Below, one piece after another: positions 21,046 through 32,262 of a stretch of 64,000 nucleotides of DNA. Source of the DNA: Prorocentrum cordatum (Eukaryota; Sar; Dinophyceae; Prorocentrales; Prorocentraceae); the NCBI GenBank assembly GCA_963575745.1, contig CAUYUJ010002058.1, positions 87,010-151,009 of the forward strand, read 5' to 3'. The first letter of the stretch is position 1; every line of letters starts with the position of its first letter. A model generated the notes under the pieces. It saw only the letters and a program-made list of their open reading frames with translations, was not told the DNA's origin and did no database searches. The translations under genes and the position numbers were made by a program.

Positions 21046-21084
21046 TAGGGGTCGCGTTCCGGAGCCCCGGGGCGCCGTGGCGAA

Positions 21085-21325
21085 AAGGGGGGGAGGAGGG
21101 GGGGGGGGGTCGAATTTTGCAGCCAAGGGGGGAGGGGGGGAGGGGGTCGGCCCCCCCACCCTTCCTCCGATACGGAAGGGGGGGGGGCCCGACGACGGAT
21201 CGGGAAAGGGGGGGAGGGGGGGGGGGTCCCCGACGACGGATCGGGAGGGGGGGGGTCCCGACGACGGATCGGAGAAAGGAAAGGAGGGGGGGGGTCCCAA
21301 CCCTCCCCCCCCCTTTGGGGAGATC
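21085..21325. repeat. G-run block with three CGACGACGGATCGG units
   Basis: Long G runs alternate with (C)CCGACGACGGATCGG at about 21188, 21230 and 21259. Strong G-quadruplex potential on the plus strand. Confidence 0.75.
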
Positions 21326-21865
21326 CAGCGGCGCACCCTCCACATTTTGTCCCTGGCCTTTGGCCTACCGCCTGAACCTGGCAACTTCGAAGTTAGAGGA
21401 AGGGGGGGGTATACATGTTGGTCCAACGCATTTTAATATCTCAAGGTCTTGGCGAGGCACGCGTGGACACTTTTAGTCCACCCGCCGAAGCAGAGCAAAG
21501 CATCGATCTGGGTGCGAGCTGCTGCTGCGCAGGAAGAGCGCGGGCACGCCCCGATTGCCAGGGGTCCTGAAAGCCGTGGCCTTCTTACCTCGCCCATCCC
21601 ACCTGCTGGTGGTCGTTTTTTTATTCCTTGTTTTGCCGATCGGCGCGGGCCCTCGCACCCCCCCAACCAACCTGGAGTGGATCTTGGCTGTTTTTGGCGC
21701 CTGTTTCGAGCAGGTGGAGTCCCTCCCCCATCATGGACGCACTGCTGCAAACAGTCGCACTAAGCAGAGGTCCGGAGCCAGACCCCCCCTCCCCCCCCCT
21801 TCCGCCAAATGTCGAAACGCCGAATTTAAAAAAGGCTCACCTGCCACACCCAACCCCCATCCCCA
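21326..21865. other. No gene recognised
   Basis: Moderate-complexity DNA without supported frames. Confidence 0.5.
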
Positions 21866-21873
21866 GTATGGAG

Positions 21874-22040
21874 TTCAGTCGGGCCTGTCCCTCTGCAGGA
21901 GGAATCTTCAAACATGGACAAAAAGGATCGGGGGACGATTGTTCGACTATTTGTTTTTATTAGTTTTGAATGCTTTGGGGCTATTTGTAATCTTGTTCTC
22001 CAAAATCTGCCTGGAGGGGGACATGACATGTCCGACCTAA
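21874..22040 (+). mobile_element. MITE copy D of the 8-bp-TSD family
   Basis: Left end TTCAGTCGGGCCTGTCCCTC and TGCAGGAGGAAT; right end CTCCAAAATCTGCCTGGAGG, GGGGGACATGACATG and TCCGACCTAA. Flanks GTATGGAG (21866-21873) and CTATAGAG (22041-22048) agree at 6 of 8 positions, so this is an older insertion. A 5-bp duplication (ACATG ACATG) lies in the right arm. 167 bp. Confidence 0.78.
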
Positions 22041-22048
22041 CTATAGAG

Positions 22049-23421
22049 TCGCGTTGCGTCAGCAGCGAGGCGTACAGCTGCAAAAAAACGCAAGTGGTGG
22101 CAGTTCTTGGGCTACCGCCCAGGGTTTTGTTTCGGTTCACTCCGAACCTACATGGTCCCAGGGCCCCCGTGTTTTTTTCGCTGTCTCTTTTTTTCGGGCT
22201 AGGCACGAGCCCTTCGTACAAGCTGATGTATGGCCTTGCGTGGTTATGCTGGCCATGTAGACTGGTTGGCCTGTGGAGTCTGAGTATTTGAGGATGGTCA
22301 AGAAAGGAATGCTGGCTGGTTGGCCATCAGACTGGCTGGCCTGAAGAAGCTCGCATATTAAGTCGGTTGGCCAGGGGAGCAGTGCTGAGAAATTGCGTAA
22401 TAGATCAGGCAAGCATGATAATGATAAACAGGAGTTGAATGTTTCGGTTGGCCTCTCATACTGGCGGGCCTGTGATGTTCAAGTACCTGCAACTGTATTC
22501 TAAAGTTGTCAGATATGTAATGCTGAATGCAGCAGCAGACTGGACAAAGGTGATGACGGAGATAGGTCTAGCACGAGCTAGTGGAGGCAGACTGTAGCAA
22601 GCTGGCAAAATATGGACACGTAGGCTGGTAGTAAATGCTGCCACCCGTCCCCACCCAACTCGGTCGTCCATCCGCCCCTACCCCGAAGCCTCTCTCCGTT
22701 CTAGCACGTGAGGCGGCCACTTGAATCTGAGTGTCCGCCTTCCGAGGGAAAGCGCGCAGTAGTAATGAAAGTGTCCAGTATGAGTCTGGCGCTGACGAGG
22801 CTGTTGATATCTGTGTTGAGGACACCCTACAATGGGTAGGCCTTAGATAAAGCTGCACGCTACTTCGGCCTGCTGCGGTCAATTACCCGCCCTCGTCCAA
22901 CTATTGAAAACCAAGCCCCCATCCCAAACCATCCCATGACAGCGAGCCTGGCGATGCAGGTTTGTAAACGATGGTGTGTACTGGTGACGAGCAGGAGACA
23001 AGTGTTGCAAACCGGTTGATGTTAACAACGTTTGCGTTGTCGGTAGTCCACAGTGGGACTCGTTTGGTAGATTTGCCCCCTACCGGCGAGCCAAACTGGC
23101 CGCGAGCGTAAGCTCTATCCGCGCTGCTTGCTGAAAGAGCAGCAGCAAACAAGGCATGTAAGGCGACATAAAACAGCGCAGGGTATAGAGTTCCAGAACT
23201 GGTGATTGAAAGTGTGAGGAGCCGCCTGGAAGAGTTCCCCCAACACCTCATAGCTTCCTCCCACCCAAGCATTCCCATCCAACCTGCCCCGAGGGCAGCG
23301 CAGCAAACTTTCGGAGGCTGGCTGTTACGGCACGAGCGTGCCGAGAAGCATGGCCGAGAAGGCCGTGTGTGACCTCGCGTGCGGCTCGTCAGCAGGCAGC
23401 AACGACCAACGAGAAAAAGCA
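22049..23421. other. No gene recognised
   Basis: Lower-GC DNA with several GGTTGGCC / CTGGCTGGCC repeats at 22255-22460. Minus frames near 22900-23280 show no recognisable motif. Confidence 0.45.
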
Positions 23422-23575
23422 GGACTGGACCTAAACGCTGTTTTGCTGGATGTCAGCTGTGCTTTGTTTTTCGATTTGTCAGGGAGGTACAGGAGAACAG
23501 GTAGCACAAAACGATCAAGACAACGAAAACTGAACAAACAACAACGTTTAGGTCCAGCCCTGGAGAGGTCAGCGG
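23422..23575. repeat. Inverted repeat
   Basis: GGACTGGACCTAAACG near 23424 is mirrored by CGTTTAGGTCCAGCCC near 23546, with about 110 bp between. Possibly another small foldback element. Confidence 0.5.
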
Positions 23576-23699
23576 CCGTCAGCAGGGGTGGGGATGGCCA
23601 GAGGAGAGTGAGAGGTGAGACGTCCGAGACGGCGAGCGCAAAGCACGAAAGCAGGGGGCGCCTGGTTAAAGAAGCAGGGACAGGACCAGGCAAGAGAAA

Positions 23700-26600
23700 G
23701 TGTCAATCGGAAGTCCTCGCTGTGCCGTAATCGATGCTCTGGAAGCCGTGGTTGCGAGGGGTGTGAGGTCGTAGATTCTACCAAATCACCGCCGCACTGT
23801 TTTCCCAATCTTTGGCCACACCATCGTTTTGGTAATGTGTGGTAATGGGCTGTTGTACCACCCAGAAGTTTTGTAACGTAGTTGTAGTCACGAGGCCACT
23901 CCGTGTAGGGTTTCTTTGCCATCCCCAGTAGTCACTGCCATCAGCTTGTGCGGTGGGGAACTTTGGTTTCGGTGTTGGTGGCGCTTTGTCCCCAGGTAGA
24001 GGGAACTTTGGTTTGGACATGGTGGGTGCTTCTATTGCAGTGGGTATCTCCTGTCGTTGTCGTAGTTCTGCATTGCGTGGGTTGCGCTGTCGCACTTCTG
24101 CTAACTGTTGATGGTATTGCTGCTGGTGGTGGCGTAGTGTCTCCACGTGCTGCAAGAACCTCTGATCGTTGCCGTCTTCGGCGTGGTGTTTTGTTTCGGG
24201 ATGGTCTGTATGTGTAGGCATTGGAGTGGATCCTGTTTGTCCGTCTTGGAGGTGGATCGGTGGCGCTATTGGTTGGAAGTAGGTCTAACTGTTGGCAAAT
24301 TTTTGTGGTGCTAGCTCTGATGCTCGTATTTCGGCCAGCCAGAGTTGTGCCCGTGCAGCCTTGGGGGGTTGGCAGATAATTGAGATCTTCAGGTTTGGTG
24401 GAGGTCACTGGAGTGGCGCCGGGCTGCTGAGTAGCGGGTATGTTGGTACCTGTCGGTTGTTGGTCAGGCGTGGAAGTAGCTATTTGTTGTGTGTCTGCAG
24501 ATGAGTGTTGTGCTGGCTGTGGTGCGTCTTCATTGGTGCAGTCGTTGCTGCAAGAACTCGATAGTGTGGTGGGGGTGTTGTAGTCTTTGTCTAGTACATC
24601 GATCGGGGTGCATATTTACCACAACATATGTGCAATATCGTATATGCGTACTGCCCAGTCGTACATCATAGTGTCGTCGTCGTCGTCGTGACAAGGGCAC
24701 AGCCATTGTGAGACCGAGAGTCTGGCCTGCTTGGCAATGTCATTCAGTATTGTCGTGGGTGCTTGCTTGGATCAAGGAGGTAAGGTTTGCGATATTGACT
24801 GCTACTCTGAAGTCCCTGTCGAGTGAGTAACACTTCAGCGAAGTCATGCATGTTGTCTCCTAGCTGAAGACATGGTTGGTTCTGTAAACGTGGTCGCCAT
24901 GGTGGAAGGTTTGAGTCTGAGGGCGTTGCGTCGCTGAGCGTGAAGTACTTGGTCGACCCAGCAGGTGAAAGCTTAAATGTTGAGAGTCGAGTCGCATGGG
25001 AATCAGGCCTGAGCGGTGGTTGATGAGATGTACTCGTTGTTGTATTTGCCTCAGTATCTGCGCTAGTCTGGTAGCAGCAGGTGATCGTTTGGAAGCCGGT
25101 AGGTGCATGTGTTGTCGGTTGCGCTGTAGAATATTGCGTAATGCCAGTTGTCTTCGTCGCCGTCGTCGTCTTCAATTTTGTCGTCGGTGTTGTATGCTGC
25201 CCAGCTTGTGGGGCAATGCGTGTCGTGGCCCTTGTGTGGTGGTAGGGGCGTAAGAATGAGGGGCGCAGGAGTGTACTTTTAGTCGTCGATGTCGTCAATG
25301 TAGCTGCTTTCGTCTTGTGAGCCGTCTGTGGCTGCGGGTAGTACAGCGTCGAGTCCTTCGTCTCCCCAAGTTTTGTGAATGGTGGTTTGCTGTCGCGTGT
25401 GAGTTGAAGCTGCTGTTGATGTTGGCAACTTTGTTTTGGGTAGTGGCGAAGGTGCGTCGGTGGGTGGTGGTGGTGGTGGTGGTGGTGGCTGCTCTTGTTG
25501 GTGATCACTATTGCTCCTGGAGTCCTGCAGAGATATGAAAAGGTATGGTGTTGATGGTAGAATGTGGCCTGAGCAGAATGTGTGGAGTCTGTCTTCATAC
25601 TCGTGCTCAAGCTTCTTCAATCGTTTTCTTTGCGCCAGCTATTGCTGAATCCAGTCGTAGTGCAGGTGGGGTCTGTCCATCTCGGACCTTATCCGTTGTT
25701 ATCAGTTTGGGAGATCTGTTAACGAAGGTCGCGCCTCGTGGGTGTGGTATGTGCATCGTATGTGCGGCCTGGATTGAGCCGCTAATCCTGAACACGGGTC
25801 GCATGTGACGGCGTGGGTGTAGGTTGGCTACAGGTATGGGCGCGAGCCCGCCGATGGTTGGTGGCCAGGCAGGGTTGCAAGGATTTTGCGAAAAGAGTTC
25901 GTATTGTGTTGATAAAGGTTGGTTGTCGTGGTGATAGTGGTGGTGGTGGCTCTCCCACCGTACCTGTGCATGTACTGGGCATGACCGCGATGTAGTCGTC
26001 TACCTAGTAGCTCGACGCAGCTTGGTTGGCTGTCGGTGGTGCAGTGTGTCTGTGGGACTTGTCGGCGACTGAAGTAGCCCATGGTGGGCGGAGTGTTGCT
26101 GCACCCAACGTGTGGAGTACGTATGCAAGTACGTTAGTGGGCGGAAGTAACTCCGATCTTGAAACAATGTTGGTCTCATACTTGGTCATTCAGCGAATGA
26201 ATATGGTATTCATAGTCGTCTGGTACTTGGTATGTATGCCACTGCTCTCGTCTAGCGCGAATTGGTATCGTTTTGTGTGCTGCTAGTCGTATATATTATT
26301 GGGCTTACGCCGCACCGCCGACCCTTTGGGGTTTTAGTGGGCACACCCCGCCGCCGTGCCTGGGTTGCGGGTTTGACGCCGTTCGGATGGTTGATGAGGT
26401 CGCGTGGGAGGCGCGTCGGGAGCGTCATGGGTGCAGTTTTGGAACTTGTTGGGGGCCTCCTGGCGGCGTCTGGGGGCTTTTTGGGGGGCCTTTGGCGCTC
26501 TCTGGGGGAAGGTTTTTGGGGACTCTTGGGGGCATCTTGGGGACGGGAGCTCGAAATGTCAGTTCGGGCTCTCCCTCTAGGCCTCCCCTTGGGGCCGTCC

Positions 26601-27580
26601 TCGGGGCCTCCTCGGCCGTCTTGGAGGCTTCTGGGGCCGTCTTGGGGCCCTCGTGTGCCGATTTGGAGCCCTCTTGGGGGCCTTTTGGTATGTCTTGGGT
26701 CGATCTTGAAGGCCGCTTCGACGTGGGTCGGCCTCTTGAGAGCACAAGAGGCGAATGTGCTAAAATCTAAGTTTTTCTAGGGGAGTGGGGCGATTTTTGC
26801 TCCTTGAAAGCCCCCGAGGCGACTTCTCTGGAACGTCTTGTGGGCCTCTGGGGCCGTCTGGGGCCAATCTTGGGCGTCTTGGCGCGATCTTTCGGCGACT
26901 CGTGCCCCTCTTGGACAGTCCAGGGGCCCTCTTCAGGCCCTCTTGGCCCGTTTTGGGGCCACCTGTCCCCCATGGCACGTTTTGGCGGTCCCCAGTGGAC
27001 CCCCCCCCTTCCCCTCCAAATCGACCGGGCCGGGGTCCCGGGAGAGGGTTTTTGGGGAGAGGGAAGCATGGGGTCGGCGGATTGTATAGTGTTTCCTTGA
27101 GGTCCTTCGCGGTGCCGTCTTTGTTGTAGCGTGGTTGCCTGAGTCGCACCATGTCGTTGTCGACGTCGTCTTTACGCTTGCACCATCTACGTCGACTATG
27201 ACTTGTCGTCGAAGGTCGTGGTCCTCAGTGTCGTTCGGTCTTGATGGTTGTCCATCTCGCCTGTAGTCTGCGCGGCGGTAAGATGGGATATGTCGTATGG
27301 TCGCTGTGCCCAATGGCAGTATGGGATATCATGGCTTCCCATTTGCTGATTACGTCTTCAAGCCAGATCTTCAGTAGTTGGAAGTAGCCAGTGCTGGTCT
27401 CTGTACACCCTCGCTTGGTAGGGACTTGTATAAATTCGTGTCCCAAGTGCAAGGACATGTAGACGAAGTTTTTTGCCGAGATTGACATTGTTGACTTCGT
27501 CTTGCTTGCTCCTTCGTACTTGTTCCCTGATCGTGGATACTGTGCTGGGGTCGTAGTGGTCTGGTGTCGCTGTCCATTGT
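23700..27580 (-). pseudogene. Degenerate minus-strand coding region, unidentified
   Basis: Several adjacent minus-strand frames read like protein but are broken by frameshifts and stops: 27488-27225 (KNFVYMSLHLGHEFIQVP, QLLKIWLEDVISKWEAM), 26289-26176 (REQWHTYQVPDDYEYHIHS), 26189-25780 (ETNIVSRSELLPPTNVLAYV), 25620-25279 (MKKLEHEYEDRLHTFCSGH; Pro-rich; acidic SSYIDDIDD end), 25230-25100 (DNWHYAIFYSATDNTCTYRL) and 24221-23778 (DQRFLQHVETLRHHQQQYHQ, then KPKFPLPGDKAPPTPKPKFP). Composition is Thr/His/Gln-rich and the DNA is less GC-rich than its surroundings. A CTTGGGG repeat (26430-27070) interrupts it. No domain is recognised; a decayed large mobile-element gene is one possibility. Confidence 0.35.
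26430..27070. repeat. CTTGGGG-rich dispersed repeat, copy 2
   Basis: GGGGGCCTCCTGGCGG, TTGGGGGCATCTTGGGG and similar units, ending GTTTTTGGGGAGAGGGAAGC. It sits between two parts of the degenerate minus-strand coding region, so it inserted into it. Confidence 0.7.
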
Positions 27581-28197
27581 AGTGGCTCGTAAATTGGTGT
27601 ATTCTGTTTTATTTTGAGAAGTGACGGGATATCATCGCTGCCGTCGTCATCGTAGTTGTTGGCGGTTGTACGGTGATGTTATTCAAATATGTTATTATGT
27701 TCACGTGTGAATTGGTCGTCGCTTTTCTCCGAGCATGTCATGTATGTATCAACTGCAGGCGCAAAGGCGAAACGTGGTGAGTTCGACCACTCATCCGCGT
27801 GCACTGCAAACACGTCATCATGTGTAGAAGCATTGGGGGGTACGGATGCCATTCTGTATGACCGTAAGCGCGATGTAGAGGGCACCAATGAATGGCGCCA
27901 CGCAGGTCATCTCATGATGACGACGAACGACGACGACGACGACGCGCGCGCGCGCTGCGGATGCTCCATAGGAGGGGGGAGGGTGGGGTGTGTGTTGCGT
28001 GGACCTGCCGCAGTCGGTCGACGACGGTCGACGACGACGACGACGACGAGATGCGTATGCCCTTGGAGGGCCAGGGTGCTGCGTGGGACCGCCGAAGCCA
28101 ACGACGACGAGGATGGAATCCGATTGCAATCCGATCGTGGCCCTTTTTGCACATGTTTGAAGATCTGTCGGGATGCGACTGGAACCCTCGTCACCTC
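27581..28197. other. No gene recognised; short (GAC)n runs
   Basis: CGACGACGACG runs at 27923-27942 and 28018-28050. Open frames on both strands are driven by these. Confidence 0.5.
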
Positions 28198-28248
28198 CTC
28201 CTCCTCCTCCTCCTCCTCCTCCTCCTCCTCCTCCTCCTCCTCGTTCTC
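28198..28248. repeat. (CTC)n array
   Basis: Uninterrupted CTC triplets. Confidence 0.9.
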
Positions 28249-28741
28249 CCCCTGCGACCCAGAGCGCATCCCGAGCCCGATCCCATCACGGCACCGTCCT
28301 CGTCCCGCAGGACCGGGGGCCCCCCGTCCAGAGGACCCGGGGGCCCCCGCCTGCCGCCCGCTCGCCCCCGCGCCGCCGGAGCGGGGGCACCGCCGCGGCG
28401 AAACAAGCGAGCCAGCCGCCGCCGTCTCCGCTGCGGGACGCGGAGGGTCGGCGGCGAGACCGGGCGGGCGGTCCGGGCTCGCTTCGATCCCTCCAATTCG
28501 CGATACGATTCGACATCGACGGATTCCGATGCCGAGTCGGGGCGGTTTCGGCTGCCGATCTGGGTCTCCGATGTACGTATCGGACACGCAAGCTGGCCTG
28601 CCGATGTCCGCCGGCTCGACTTTTCCCGGCTCGGCTGCCGATGTCCGCCGATCCGACTTATTTCGATCGCCGATCCGACTTATCGATTCGGTTCTGGGCT
28701 CCCTTGCGCGGTGAGGAGCGGCACATCGCCGACAGATGGGC
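28249..28741. other. No gene recognised
   Basis: GC-rich; 28590-28690 has repeated GCCGATGTCCGCCG and GCCGATCCGACTTAT motifs. Confidence 0.5.
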
Positions 28742-28749
28742 GATAAGCC

Positions 28750-28908
28750 TTAAGGCGGGTCTGTCCCTCTACAGGAGGAATAGTCCAGAAGATTCAAAAA
28801 ATAGTCTGGGGACGATTTTTCCATAATTTGTGACTACTTTTGGATATGTTCTGACTTTTAAAATTTTTGGCACAACATCCGCCTGTATGGGGGACATGCC
28901 CGACCTAA
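28750..28908 (+). mobile_element. MITE copy E of the 8-bp-TSD family
   Basis: Left end TTAAGGCGGGTCTGTCCCTC and TACAGGAGGAAT; right end ATCCGCCTGTATGGGGGACA and TGCCCGACCTAA. Exact 8-bp duplications GATAAGCC at 28742-28749 and 28909-28916. Interior AATAGTCTGGGGACGATTTT. 159 bp, non-coding. Confidence 0.88.
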
Positions 28909-29014
28909 GATAAGCCCCCGATGGCAGATTTCCACGAGCCCTGGCGGGGGGGGGCTATCAGACCCCTAGCGGCGATCAATGGGCGATTGGGGGTCGATGC
29001 ATCCCTCTCCATTT

Positions 29015-29210
29015 GGCGGCGAGCGGGGGGGGAAGTGAGAAGGTAAAGGCCTTGTCAGAGGGCTCGGAAGTCCCCCAGCCTTCTGAGAAGTGTTCTAAGC
29101 CTTCCCCGAAGACACAGGAGTCTCCTCAGAAGGCGCCAGGGATTCTGAGAAGGCCCGCCGCCCTCTGAGAAGGCCGTCTGCTTGTCGTTCCCCCCCCCTC
29201 GCTCGCCACC
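29015..29210. mobile_element. Cluster of CTTCTGAGAAG palindromes with inverted ends, copy 3
   Basis: Left end GGCGGCGAGCGGGGGGGGAA and right end TTCCCCCCCCTCGCTCGCC are inverted, giving an approximately 196-bp element filled with CCTTCTGAGAAG-type palindromes. Copies at 10417-10565 and 11285-11450 share the start and palindromes. No target duplication is evident. Confidence 0.6.
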
Positions 29211-30009
29211 GGAGGGAGCGCGTACGGCCCAGTGCGGCGTTCGGGGGTACGGCAGGTTCGCGTCTCGTCGACGCGCGGCGACTCCGCCGCGGGCGTTCCA
29301 GGTTGACCGCCTCGAGTGGCCCAGAATCGGCCGACCTGGGACGATCGGGCGGTCGAGAAGCCACCGATCGTCCAAGGTTGAGCGATCCTCGCGGTGTCAG
29401 AAACCAACGCCAGGGTCGTCACGGCAACAACTTGCCGTAACGTTCCTAGCCCTTCACCGCCAACGCCCACTGCATCACACCCACAGGAGAGGGGGCACTG
29501 CGGTCAAGATCCATGCAATAAGGATGCGCTGCTCCATCATGGCCACCCCTGCATCCCTGCGTCTCTCTCGTCCCATCTCGAGACGGTGCTGACATCCAGT
29601 GGGGTCGACGTGGTCCACTGGGCCTCCCAGTGCTCTGGCATCCTTGCCAACGGCTCCCAACTTCGCGCTGCGCGAAGTGCGAATAACTTCGTGCTCTCGC
29701 TCCGCCCCCCCCCCAAAGGGAGACAAGGAGGACGAGGAGGAGGGGGCGAAGGAGCGAGGACCGCGAAGCGCGAAGCTCGAATCACTTCGCGCCCTCGTGG
29801 GAGCCCTTGCCTTGCTCTGCGCCCTCACCGCGGACGTGCCCTGCACCCCCCCGGAGCGCCCACCACTCGCCGACCAGGGGCCGGGGTGCCCCGCCGGGCC
29901 CCGCCGCGTCCCGCCTCAGGGCCCCGTCGCCCGAGGGGGGCCCGAGAGAGCCCACCCCGCCTCGGACCTTTTGCGGCTTCGCTGTCGTCGGGGGCTCCCT
30001 CTTTCTTTT
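29211..30009. other. No gene recognised
   Basis: GC-rich; AACTTCGCGCTGCGCGAAGT near 29659 and GCGAAGCGCGAAGC near 29763 are local palindromic repeats. Confidence 0.45.
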
Positions 30010-30150
30010 TCTCCTCCTCCCCCTCCCCCTCCTCCTCCTCCTCCTCCTCCTCCTCCTCCTCCTCCTCCTCCTCCTCCTCACTCCTCCTCCTCACTCCTCC
30101 TCCTCCTCCTCCTCCTCCTCCTCCTCCTCCTCCTCCCCCTCCTCCTCCTC
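30010..30150. repeat. (CTC)n array
   Basis: CTC triplets with ACTCCTCCTC interruptions. Confidence 0.9.
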
Positions 30151-30159
30151 CTACGGCTA

Positions 30160-30928
30160 TGCGGCACACCGGTCGAGGCAGAACGCACAGCTCGCCGCCA
30201 AGCTCCACTCATGGAGACTGCACAAGAAGCTCGAGTCGCACTTGCAAGTGAAAAAACACATGGGCAACGTTTTCCCTTCCACCGACCACGAGATGCTGGA
30301 ACAGGTGATAGGAGAGGTGATCAAAGACATGCAGGACCAGTTCTTCTTGCAGCAACGACATCGCGAGGCAACGATGGAAACACAGGAGGACGAGGCAAAA
30401 CTAATTACTTTGTACCTTCCCATGGCGGTGGCATGGGCGACGGCAACGCTTGCGAAATGTTCGTACGTTCGTTTGTGAAGCCGCTGGAGGCCTGGAATCA
30501 CATATTGAGGACGGAGACTCAGGCCGTGTTGGACAGGAGGAGGTGGCTCTGTTCCGATGACGGAAGCGGCGACGCTGATTGACTCGCCCATCCATCTGGA
30601 GCAGATTGATATATCTATGCGGGACTACGCAGAGTATGTGTCGCAGACGCTGCCCCTCCCTGACGGCAGCCCTTTTCGAGCAGCTCAGAGGGCTAAATTG
30701 TCGTCTCGCATCTGGTTTGATCAGCTGGAGGAGCTAGGGCGTTTTTGCCAGAACGTCGATAATGAGATCATCCTCCCTGTTTCTGTAGGCCCTGAGAAAT
30801 ACACGGCCACTCGAGCCGTCCTCTCTGGACTGGTGCAGTTTCCTGGACATGTAAAAACTGCGACGGTGTACTTAGGAAGACTGGAGCATCGAACGGGAGG
30901 AGCTGGAGCCGAGGTTCGTCTTCGGTAG
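30160..30928 (+). pseudogene. Coding-like fragments upstream of a LINE remnant
   Basis: Two plus-strand frames read like protein: 30160-30478 (KLHSWRLHKKLESHLQVKKH, HEMLEQVIGEVIKDMQDQFF) and 30557-30928 (DYAEYVSQTLPLPDGSPFRA, WFDQLEELGRFCQNVDNEII). They are in different phases with stops between. They lie directly upstream and on the same strand as the LINE C-terminus at 30985, so they may be its decayed upstream part, but I recognise no RT motif in them. Confidence 0.35.
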
Positions 30929-30984
30929 ACGCTACGAGAGCAGCTCGGTCGAAGCTAGGTCGATCCTGGAACCAACGCACGTCC

Positions 30985-31540
30985 ATGAAACTCAAGCGCA
31001 TGGTGTTCTCGGGAGTGATCCGCCGTGCGGCCTTCTCGGTCCTTGAGGTCTACATTCTGAGGAAGAGGGACTATGCGAAGCTGGATTCGGTCATCTCGGG
31101 GTTTGCAAAAGCCGCTCTTTGAGAGGTCGCTCGTCATGCTGGTCTTGGCGGGGATCGCATTCGGACCCCGTCGGCGTGGACGATGCATAAAAAGTTGAGG
31201 ATCGCAGACGCTAGGACCGAGCTGTTGATTCGTCGTCTCGGTTACTGGCAGCGTCTGGCTTTTCATCCAGATGTTTCTGTGTAGGTTGTTGCGGCTCTGT
31301 TTGGGCAGTTCAAGGCGCTCGGCGAATTCCCGACGTCCACCCCCTCTGGCTGGATCCGCCCTGGCGCCGATCCGCAGGCCCTGCAGGGCAAACAGATGCG
31401 AAGCTCCTTGAGGTCACCCCGCACGGGAAATACATCTTAGACAAGGGCCACTGCATCAACTACAGATTCACGAACCTTAGGGTCGCTGCGCATTTTAGGA
31501 GCAGAGACGCCAAGGGCTTCCGCAAGGCCTATTGGTAACA
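30985..31540 (+). pseudogene. LINE remnant, post-RT region with frameshifts
   Basis: MKLKRMVFSGVIRRAAFSVL, then LEVYILRKRDYAKLDSVISG, and after frameshifts WTMHKKLRIADARTELLIRR, LGYWQRLAFHP and VVAALFGQFKALGEF. The order (K/R-x-x-x-F...A-x-S-x-LE, then RRL-x-W/Y-Q-x-x-HP, then FG) is one I know from the C-terminal region of dinoflagellate LINE polyproteins. Stops at about 31120 and 31282 and phase changes show it is dead. It covers a similar part of the protein as the 1517-2677 copy but is a different subfamily. Confidence 0.6.
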
Positions 31541-32262
31541 GGCTCGTAATGGACGCCTTCAGCTACCCTCGGAACTACATGCGCCAATTGCCCCTGAAGT
31601 TCCTCCAGTCCCTGAAGGTCCCCCTCAAGAGTTCCACGGCGAGCTTCCAGGCGACGGCGGGGGCCATTGCGGCCAGGTCTTCCACTCCAGGGCGCCCTTG
31701 CGAGCGCGCCAGTGCCACCACCCTGCGCACGAGATCAGGGTACCTGTGAATCAGCTCGTGGTGATCAACCAATGCTGCTAGTGCTCGCACACCTTTTCGT
31801 CGGTGGTGCTGGCCAAGAGACATGTGGTGCAATCGCTGAAGCGTCGCAGGTGCCTGACAGATTACAGTGCGTACTCGCCCCTGCTGAGAGTGCCCGACGG
31901 CCCACGCTGCCCGGCCCGCGTGGGCCCAGAGAGTGCGCGCGAGGTTTTTCGTGCATCCCTGTCTGGAGCCGCACTGGCTCAAGGCGCGTTCCCCAGTCTA
32001 CAAGCGCCGCAGGCGCGCGTCCGAGAAGTTCGCGCCCCACCGCCACCCGGTCCGGCGATAGATGCCGAACCTGGCGGACAGGGCACTCGCGACTGGGACG
32101 GAGCAGCGGCGTGGAGAACTCGCCGCTGGGCGCGGCGATCGGAGTCGCAGCGGAGATCGAGGTCGCCGAGGTGGCCCAGGTCCGCGGGCGCAGCCACTGC
32201 GGCCCACTCCTAGGGGGCCCCAGGCGGCGATGCCCCAGCGCGCCAGGGCGCTCAACGACGCG
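31541..32262. other. No gene recognised
   Basis: GC-rich, open in several frames on both strands. A minus frame (31982-31575, LAALVDHHELIHRYPDLVRR) is protein-like in composition but unsupported. Confidence 0.35.

Noticed and set aside
31958-31978. GGAGCCGCACTGGCTCAAG resembling a spliced leader
   Set aside because: About 14 of 19 matches in GC-rich sequence; consistent with chance.
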